Below, piece after piece: positions 58,833 through 64,000 of a stretch of DNA of 64,000 bases. The stretch's first letter is position 1. Each line of letters opens with the position of its first letter. A model generated the notes under the pieces. That model searched no databases and had not been told where the DNA came from. It saw only the letters and a program-made list of their open reading frames with translations. The stretch is from Kitasatospora aureofaciens. GTDB taxonomy: Bacteria; Actinomycetota; Actinomycetes; Streptomycetales; Streptomycetaceae. The translations under genes and the position numbers were made by a program. The stretch spans positions 62,001-126,000 of the forward strand of contig NZ_JAHTKP010000012.1 in assembly GCF_019192735.1 (NCBI RefSeq), read 5' to 3'.

Positions 58833-59815
58833 GGCGGGTCCGGGCGCAGCCCGAGCAGCCTCGGCTCGTGCCGGGCCAGCCAGGCCAGGTAGGCCGGGTT
58901 GACCCTGGCCAGATCCAGGTAGGCGGCGCGCAGTTCGCCGTACAGCGCGTCCACGGCGGGCGGGCCGATCGCGCGCGGGCGCCAGGCCAGCAGCAGCCGG
59001 ACGGCCAGCGGGTCCCCGTGCACCGGGCGCACCACCGTGCCGGGGCCGGGGAGGGAGGTCGGCTGGCAGGGGCGGACCGCCTCGCCGGAGGCGACCAGGT
59101 CGGCGGCGGTGGTGTTGTCCCGCACCTGCACCACCCGGGGGTTGAGCCCGGCCTCGCTGAACACCCGGCGCATCGCCGCGTACTCGTGGTCGGCGGTCGG
59201 GTCCACCATCCAGGTGTCCTCGGCGAGGTCGGCGAGGTGCACGACCGGCCGGGCGGCGGCCGGATGGCCGGCGGCGAGCGCGACGAACTGCGGCTCGCGG
59301 GCCATAAGCACCCGGTGCTCGGCGTCCGGCGGCACGCGCAGCGGGAAGCCCTCGCTCTCGTACACGAAGGCCACGTCCAGCTGGTCGGCGGCGACCATCC
59401 GCAGCAGCGCGCCGGCGGAGACGTCGACGTGGATGGTGGTGTCGGTGTCCGGCATCCGCTCGTGGACGCGGCGCAGCCAGGCCGCCACCGCCCGGCTGCC
59501 GACGCTGCCGATCCGCAGCCGCCGCCGGCTCCCGGCGCCGGCCGACTCCCGGGCCTCCTGGCGCGCGGCGGCGACCAGCGCGGCCATCTCGGTGATCACC
59601 GGCCGGGCCCGGGACAGCACCGAGTGGCCGAGCGCGGTGGGCCGGCTGCCGGTCTGCTCGCGGGTGAACAGGGTGCCGCCGATGGCCCGTTCGATCCGGT
59701 GCAGCTGGGTGGTGAGGGAGGGCTGGGTCATGCCGAGCTGGAGCGCGGCCTTGCGGAGGCTGCCCGTGTCGGCGATCGCGCACAGCACCCGGAGGTGTCT
59801 CACGTCGAGCTCCAC
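58643..59815 (-). CDS. snpR: LysR-family regulator of the snapalysin pair, with a long C-terminal extension
   Basis: A 390-residue regulator. The helix-turn-helix is in the first 60 residues (LDVRHLRVLCAIADTGSLRKAALQLGMTQPSLTTQLHRIERAIGGTLF; key part MTQPSLTTQLHRIE), followed by a substrate-binding domain to about residue 330. The last 60 residues (from SRACSATPTA) are Thr/Ala/Pro-rich and lie almost exactly where the frame overlaps the end of the ltrA gene. GTG 59815 lies 6 nt after TATGCT with TTGGCG 18 bp further up, so it looks leaderless. Met 59857 is an alternative. It is divergent from snpA, the classical activator arrangement. Confidence 0.82.
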   Translation of the reverse strand: MELDVRHLRVLCAIADTGSLRKAALQLGMTQPSLTTQLHRIERAIGGTLFTREQTGSRPTALGHSVLSRARPVITEMAALVAAARQEARESAGAGSRRRLRIGSVGSRAVAAWLRRVHERMPDTDTTIHVDVSAGALLRMVAADQLDVAFVYESEGFPLRVPPDAEHRVLMAREPQFVALAAGHPAAARPVVHLADLAEDTWMVDPTADHEYAAMRRVFSEAGLNPRVVQVRDNTTAADLVASGEAVRPCQPTSLPGPGTVVRPVHGDPLAVRLLLAWRPRAIGPPAVDALYGELRAAYLDLARVNPAYLAWLARHEPRLLGLRPDPPQASRACSATPTATINAHTRPAARTPESPNAVQASTSTAPAGPRTCAMPLLVCRECSSQTVNR

Positions 59816-59886
59816 GTCGGGAGCATAAACGTCGTCGACCTGCCTCGCCAAGGACATGACACGGGTCAACACGGCGGATCCCCACC

Positions 59887-59922
59887 GGTATTGGGCGGCG
59901 CTATCGCCGGTTGACATCATCC
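59887..59922. promoter_or_regulatory. snpA promoter/LysR-site element, original copy
   Basis: This 36-bp element contains GGCGCTATCGCC, a GGCG/CGCC dyad, followed by GGTTGACATCATCC. It lies 108 nt upstream of the snapalysin start and 72 nt from the LysR start. A 34/36 identical copy occurs at 60838-60873. Confidence 0.6.
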
Positions 59923-60030
59923 GCGACGGGCCCGCCCGGGTCGACTCTGGGGCAGCGAAATTCAATCGTCCGCCGTCGCCGGCCCCCACCGGTTCCGGCA
60001 ATCCGACGTTCTGCGAATCGGAGCCCCCAC

Positions 60031-60675
60031 ATGTCTCGATCCGTGCTGTCCGCTGCCCTCGGCCTGGCCCTCGCCGCCGGCCTCGCGGCCCTTCCCGGGT
60101 CGGCTGCCGCCGCGCCCGCCGCGCCCGCCGTGCCCGCCGTGCCGGCCGTCCAGGGTTACGCGCCCCCGTCGTACGCCGGCTCGGCCGCCGAGGCCGCCGA
60201 CAACCAGGCGTTCTTCCAGGCCGTCATGGCCTCCGCCAAGGCCCGGCAGGCCGCCAACCCGTGGCTGCTGACCGTCACCGTCACCTACGACACGGGCAAC
60301 GCCCCGTCCTTCACCGGCCAGATATCCCAGGCCGCCCAGATCTGGAACAGCTCGGTGCACAACGTCCAGCTCCAGGAGGGCAGCCAGGGCGACTTCTCGT
60401 ACTACGAGGGCAACGACCCGCGCGGCTCGTACGCCAGCACCGACGGCCACGGCCACGGGTACGTCTTCCTCGACTACCAGCAGAACCAGCAGTACAGCTC
60501 ACTGCGCGTCACCGCGCACGAGACCGGGCACGTGCTCGGCCTGCCCGACCACTACTCCGGCCCGTGCAGCGAGCTGATGTCCGGTGGCGGCCCCGGCCCG
60601 TCCTGCACCAACCCGAACCCGGACGCGAACGAGCGCGGCCAGGTCGACGCGCTGTGGGCGAACGGCGCCGAGTAG
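60031..60675 (+). CDS. snpA: Snapalysin, secreted small zinc metalloprotease
   Basis: A 214-residue exported protease of family M7. It has a signal peptide ([23 protein letters not shown]), a short Ala/Pro propeptide region and the mature domain. The zinc motif is [12 protein letters not shown] (H163, E164, H167, D173). PCSELMSGG provides the Met-turn. ATG at 60031. In Streptomyces the divergently encoded LysR protein activates this gene. A terminator follows at 60695-60732. Confidence 0.95.
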   Translation: MSRSVLSAALGLALAAGLAALPGSAAAAPAAPAVPAVPAVQGYAPPSYAGSAAEAADNQAFFQAVMASAKARQAANPWLLTVTVTYDTGNAPSFTGQISQAAQIWNSSVHNVQLQEGSQGDFSYYEGNDPRGSYASTDGHGHGYVFLDYQQNQQYSSLRVTAHETGHVLGLPDHYSGPCSELMSGGGPGPSCTNPNPDANERGQVDALWANGAE

Positions 60676-60694
60676 TCCCCCCGCCGACCGGGGC

Positions 60695-60732
60695 GCAGCG
60701 GGCCGTCCGGCCGGAATCGGGCGGCCCGCTGC
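60695..60732 (+). terminator. Terminator after snpA
   Basis: GCAGCGGGCCG (60695-60705) pairs perfectly with 60722-60732, 20 nt after the stop. Confidence 0.8.
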
Positions 60733-60837
60733 TCGGTTACTTCCCCGCGGCGGAGCCTAACCGGCCGCGGAACGGAATGCCAGGGGCATTCACGAGTCAA
60801 GGTGAGTCAAAGACAATCAAAAACCGGGGATTTCTGG

Positions 60838-60922
60838 GGTATTGGACGGTGCTATCGCCGGTTGACATCATCCCGCCCGCCGCTGTGCTGTCCGCCGCCC
60901 TCGGCCCGGCCCTCGCCGCCGG
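60838..60922 (+). pseudogene. Decayed duplicate of the snpA promoter and signal-peptide start
   Basis: Bases 60838-60873 match the snpA upstream element (59887-59922) at 34 of 36 positions. Bases 60885-60922 match snpA codons 5-17 (60043-60080) at 36 of 38. The two blocks are 120 nt apart at snpA but only 11 nt apart here, so about 109 nt including the start codon are deleted. No protease sequence follows. The remnant ends 73 nt before the pentapeptide-repeat gene and may act as its promoter. Confidence 0.8.
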
Positions 60923-60995
60923 AGCCCGGTCTGTCGGTGCCGCGTGCGAGCATGCGGGCGAGACCCGTCCGTCCGACCGTGAGGTGCCACCCGCC

Positions 60996-61655
60996 ATGCC
61001 GTACTCCGCCCCCGACCGGCTTGCCGACCTGCCCTACGCGGAGCTGCTGCGCCCGCATACCGGTCGGCTGCGCAGCGACGAACGGTACGACACCGCGCAC
61101 TTCGACGGCGGCGCGTACGTCGACCAGTCGGCCGCCGGCGCGACCTTCCTGGAGTGCGCCTTCACCGGCGTCGAGTTCAGTGGCGTCAAGCTGCGCCAGG
61201 CCCGGTTCACCGAGGTGTGGGCGCACTCCGGCCGCTGGGTGGCCTGCGACCTGAGCGACAGCGAGTGGCAGGACAGCGCGTTCATCGGCGGCGTGCTGGC
61301 CGGGATCGCCGCCCACGGCTCGGCGCTGCGCCGGGTGGTGTTCCGGGGCTGCAAGCTGGAGGCGGTCAACCTGCGGGCGGCCGTCCTGCGCGACGTCGTC
61401 TTCGAGGACTGCCTGCTGCGCGACGTCGACTTCGGCGACGCGAAGCTGACCGAGGTGTCCTTCCCCGGCTCCACCCTGGAGGAAGTCCGCCTGCGCGGCG
61501 CCACCCTCAGCAAGAGCGACCTGCGCGGCGCCGCCCGCCTCGGCCTCCCCGACGGCCACCTGGGCCTGCGCGGCGCCGTCATCAGCTCCACCCAACTCCT
61601 GGAACTGGCGCCGCAGTTCGCCCACGCCCTGGGGATCACCGTGCAGGACCGCTGA
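60996..61655 (+). CDS. Pentapeptide-repeat protein
   Basis: A 219-residue protein forming a right-handed quadrilateral beta helix. The A(D/N)LXX-like repeats run through about residues 50-185: FLECAFTGVEFSGVKLRQARFTEVW, LSDSEWQDSAFIGGVL, RVVFRGCKLEAVNLRAAVLRDVVFEDCLLRDVDFGDAKLTEVSF, and LRGATLSKSDLRGA. Some family members mimic DNA and bind gyrase; there is no direct sign of that here. GAGGTG precedes ATG. It sits directly downstream of the duplicated snpA promoter. Confidence 0.9.
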   Translation: MPYSAPDRLADLPYAELLRPHTGRLRSDERYDTAHFDGGAYVDQSAAGATFLECAFTGVEFSGVKLRQARFTEVWAHSGRWVACDLSDSEWQDSAFIGGVLAGIAAHGSALRRVVFRGCKLEAVNLRAAVLRDVVFEDCLLRDVDFGDAKLTEVSFPGSTLEEVRLRGATLSKSDLRGAARLGLPDGHLGLRGAVISSTQLLELAPQFAHALGITVQDR

Positions 61656-61725
61656 GGCCGGCCCCCCATCCGTTCCCTCGTCCCCTCCCCGGCGTTTCAG
61701 CCCCGCGTTCAGCCCCACGTCGTTC

Positions 61726-61743
61726 GGTGACAGCCGGGCGAAC
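61726..61743 (-). promoter_or_regulatory. Possible PHO-box-like direct repeats
   Basis: Read on the minus strand, GTTCGCC and TGTCACC are spaced by 11 nt, the period of the PhoP direct-repeat unit (consensus GTTCACC). They lie 121 nt or more upstream of the phospholipase gene. The match is imperfect and I cannot confirm binding. Confidence 0.3.
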
Positions 61744-61822
61744 AGTCCGCCAAACCTGCTGCACGCATCTGGTGGGCCGGTTCGGCGCCGGTGGAGACTG
61801 CTGCGCGATCGATGAGCCCGAC

Positions 61823-61834
61823 TTGTGTACACAA
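61823..61834. promoter_or_regulatory. Perfect 12-bp palindrome TTGTGTACACAA
   Basis: The palindrome is 29 nt upstream of the phospholipase start, where an operator would block transcription or initiation. The regulator is unknown. Confidence 0.5.
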
Positions 61835-61863
61835 CATCGCCAGTGAAGGGACGGGCTGGGCTG

Positions 61864-62676
61864 ATGGCCGAGCTGAGTCGTAGAAAGTTCGTCACGTTGT
61901 CCGGCGCTGCCGCCGCGGGCCTGGCCGTGGCCGGCGCTGGCGGTGCGGGGGCGGCCCCGGGTGCGGCGGGCGCGGCGCCCGCGGCCGCGTCCACTGCGGC
62001 GCTGTCGCAGACCGGCACCATCACCGACGCGCAGCACGTGGTGATCCTGATGCAGGAGAACCGCAGCTTCGACCACTACTTCGGCATGCTGCGCGGCGTG
62101 CGCGGCTTCGCCGACCGCAGCGCGATCCAGATCGCCGGCGGCTACAGCGTGTTCAACCAGCCGAACGGCCTGTTCAGCCGTCAGTACCCGTGGCAGTTCA
62201 GCCTCACCAAGCCGGCCGGCGGCGCCGACCCCGAGCGCCTCGCCCAGTGCAACGGCGACCTCGCGCACGGCTGGAGCGACCAGCACACGGCGTGGAACAG
62301 CGGCAGGATGGACTCCTGGGTCGCCGCCAAGGGCAACGTCCGCACGCTCGGCTTCCTCACCCGGCAGGACATCCCGTTCCACTACGCACTGGCCGAGAAC
62401 TGGACCATCTGCGACGCCTACCACTGCTCGGTGCTCAGCGCGACCGGCCCGAACCGCACCTACCACTGGTCCGGCCAGATCGACCCGGCCGGCACCGCGG
62501 GCGGCCCGGCCTACGACGGCGGCGACGAGAAGGGCCTGCGGTGGCAGACCTACGCCGAGGCGCTGGAGACCGCCGGCGTGAGCTGGAAGGTCTACCAGAA
62601 CGCCGCCGACAACTACGGCGACAACGCCCTTCAGTGGGTGGGTAGATGTAGTTTTAACTCATGGGCGATGAGCTGA
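61864..62676 (+). pseudogene. Phospholipase C (phosphoesterase family), interrupted gene, 5' part
   Basis: The frame begins MAELSRRKFVTLSGAAAAGLAVAG, a twin-arginine signal. It continues as the acid phosphatase/phospholipase C family (PF04185): HVVILMQENRSFDHYFGMLRGVRGF, then ATGPNRTYHWSG. It reads WKVYQNAADNYGDNALQW up to about 62637, where family members continue for several hundred residues. Here VGRCSFNSWAMS and a stop follow. The enzyme would hydrolyse phospholipids or similar esters outside the cell, but this copy lacks most of the catalytic domain. The break coincides with the start of a recombinase gene. Confidence 0.88.
62630..62660. mobile_element. Putative attachment-site junction (attL or attR) of an integrated element
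   Basis: Phospholipase coding ends at about 62637. Within 25 nt an AT-richer stretch (GTAGATGTAGTTTTAACTC) leads to the recombinase ATG at 62661. Serine integrase genes usually lie directly beside an attachment site. The exact core cannot be fixed without the other end of the element. Confidence 0.65.
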
Positions 62677-64000
62677 TTCGGCAGGTGCAGTGGGGCAGGT
62701 TCGAGGGTCAGAACTGGGCAGGCTTGACCCGCCTTTCGACGGAGGAGGAAGAGGGGGAGCTGACGTCCGACATGGCGTCAGGGAGGGCGAAGTACCTGAC
62801 GGGCAAGGACATCAAGAGCACCGACGAGCAGGAGAAGGACGACAGGGAGTTCGTCGAGAGTCGCGGGGGGAGGTACGTCTACACCTACACCGAGCCGGAC
62901 ACTTCGGCATGGAAGCGCCGTCGGGTGCGTCTCCCTGACGGACAGGTGGCCTATCGGGTCGTGCGGCCGGTGTTCGAAGGCGCCTTGGGGGATTTGAAGG
63001 CGCGTCGGGCGCCCAATGGTGAGCGTCTTGATGGCTTGATCGTCTACGACATCGACCGGCTGACGCGCGACCCGCGCCACCTCGAAGACGCCATCGACGT
63101 GGTACAGCGCTACGGCGTGCCGATCATCGACATCACCGGCAGCCTGGATCTTCTGACCGACAACGGGCGCGCCATGGCGCGAGTCATCACCGCCATGAAC
63201 AACAAGTCGTCGGCGGACACCGCCAGGCGCGTCAAGCGCAAGCACACGGCCATGCAGAGGCAGGGGATTCCGGGCGGGGGTCCGCGCCCGTTCGGTTGGC
63301 AGGAGGACCGCCGGACGCTGGAACCGGACGAGGCGCGGCTACTGCGTGACGCGGCGAACCGGATGCTCGCCGGTGGCGTGTGGTACCAGATCGTCACGGG
63401 CTGGACGGGCGACGGCATCGTGACGGCCAGTGGGAAGCCCTGGACTGTGCAGGCACTGAAGAAGGTTCTCAGCAACCCCCGGATCTGTGGCTACCGCTCG
63501 CGTACCGCTGTCGAGTTCGACGAGGAAGCGGGAACGGAGAGCGCGCACATGGTCGTTGTGTACGACGACAACGGGGAGCCGACGATCGGACAGCACGAAC
63601 CGATCTTGACGGTTGAGCAGTGGCAGGCGATCTGCGACCTCATCGACGCGAGCCCCGGGCGCGGCACCGGCCACAACACGCGTAAGTACCTGGGTACCGG
63701 GACGCTTCGCTGCGGCAAGGACGACTGCGGTGCGAAGCTGCGCGCGATGAAGGCCTCTCCTAGCCAGAAGAAGCCGGAGGGCTACCACTTCTACCAGTGC
63801 CCGAACTCGGCCACGGGGCAGGGCTGCGGCGGCGTGCGGGTCGGTGGTCCGGAGACCGACGAGCTCATCCGGAAGTTGGTGATCGCCAAGCACCAGGAGG
63901 AGAACGCACAGCGCGGCGCGGTGACGGCCGGTGAGGCGTGGCCGCATGAGGAGAAGCTGGCTCGTGTGCGCGAGGACATCGCCGACGCCAAGCAGGCCCG
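62661..64000 (+). CDS. Large serine recombinase (site-specific integrase), 3' end outside the window
   Basis: An uninterrupted frame of 446 codons runs to the edge. The N-terminal resolvase domain carries TRLSTEEE (candidate nucleophile Ser26) and LIVYDIDRLTRDPRHLEDAIDVV with the catalytic arginines, then AMARVITAMNNKSSADTARRVKRKHTAMQRQGI. A recombinase domain follows (PGGGPRPFGWQED, PWTVQALKKVLSNPRICGYRS). The zinc-ribbon has cysteines in LRCGKDDCGAKLR and FYQCPNSATGQGCGG, and a coiled coil begins at the edge. Family members integrate phages and ICEs without extra host factors. Third-position GC appears lower than in neighbours, as in an acquired gene. Confidence 0.92.
   Translation, partial: MGDELIRQVQWGRFEGQNWAGLTRLSTEEEEGELTSDMASGRAKYLTGKDIKSTDEQEKDDREFVESRGGRYVYTYTEPDTSAWKRRRVRLPDGQVAYRVVRPVFEGALGDLKARRAPNGERLDGLIVYDIDRLTRDPRHLEDAIDVVQRYGVPIIDITGSLDLLTDNGRAMARVITAMNNKSSADTARRVKRKHTAMQRQGIPGGGPRPFGWQEDRRTLEPDEARLLRDAANRMLAGGVWYQIVTGWTGDGIVTASGKPWTVQALKKVLSNPRICGYRSRTAVEFDEEAGTESAHMVVVYDDNGEPTIGQHEPILTVEQWQAICDLIDASPGRGTGHNTRKYLGTGTLRCGKDDCGAKLRAMKASPSQKKPEGYHFYQCPNSATGQGCGGVRVGGPETDELIRKLVIAKHQEENAQRGAVTAGEAWPHEEKLARVREDIADAKQA

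Noticed and set aside
57465..59885. An 806-residue minus-strand frame over ltrA and the LysR gene
   Set aside because: The true LysR frame is the neighbouring one. This frame reads as low-complexity Arg/Gly/Pro sequence.

Overview
The window is high-GC actinobacterial chromosome, most likely Streptomyces or Kitasatospora. The reasons are the extreme third-position GC, frequent GTG starts and apparently leaderless genes. Several gene families and sets are also typical of streptomycetes: a cslA/glxA/cslZ-type polymer locus, a snapalysin gene with its divergent LysR gene, an XRE/DUF397/anti-sigma-like ATPase set, and an RHH/DUF4097/DrrAB-type set. No ribosomal RNA, CRISPR array or biosynthetic megacluster is visible. 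Species cannot be fixed from the sequence alone.

Layout. 1-8.3 kb: the end of a winged-helix protein, a class A penicillin-binding protein, a three-gene ABC-2 exporter, and a glycosyltransferase/UDP-sugar dehydrogenase pair. 8.4-14.2 kb: DUF445 protein, adenosine deaminase-like enzyme, then an RHH regulator, a DUF4097 protein and a DrrAB-like exporter behind a phased operator array. 14.3-18.7 kb: a DUF2071 operon behind a TetR-type palindrome, small secreted and DUF397/XRE genes facing an anti-sigma-like ATPase operon, and an NmrA-like reductase. 18.7-21.5 kb: a disturbed stretch with two decayed genes and a family of near-identical inverted repeats. 21.5-30 kb: an ArsR/quinone oxidoreductase pair, a membrane GT-C protein, a CDP-alcohol phosphotransferase, YidC with DUF6412, a Phd/VapC pair, a Gfo/Idh/MocA dehydrogenase and a HAD hydrolase.

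30-46.9 kb: LtrA protein, uracil-DNA glycosylase, the csl locus (GH6 cslZ, GlxA copper-radical oxidase, CslA synthase, plus a NodB-like lipoprotein deacetylase), DedA, a luciferase-like oxidoreductase, a PAS-GGDEF-EAL c-di-GMP protein, OsmC, chorismate mutase, signal peptidase I and an EamA transporter. 47-51 kb: a second class A penicillin-binding protein and two identical tRNA-Lys(CTT) genes around an alpha/beta hydrolase. 51-57.2 kb: a complete peptide ABC importer whose two ATPases are fused. 57.6-61.7 kb: a second LtrA protein, the LysR/snapalysin pair, a decayed duplicate of the snapalysin promoter and signal-peptide start, and a pentapeptide-repeat protein. 61.8-64 kb: a Tat-exported phospholipase C gene that stops abruptly where a large serine recombinase gene begins. 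This looks like one end of an integrated element whose other end lies beyond the window.

The main themes are cell-envelope and exopolymer work (two PBPs, the csl locus, DedA, YidC, signal peptidase, LtrA, GT-C) and small regulatory cassettes with well-formed operators. The most interesting items are the helically phased TGGCGCCA array before the RHH/DUF4097/ABC cassette, the paired ACATGT palindromes of the XRE/ATPase cassette, the duplicated snpA promoter and the recombinase insertion junction.
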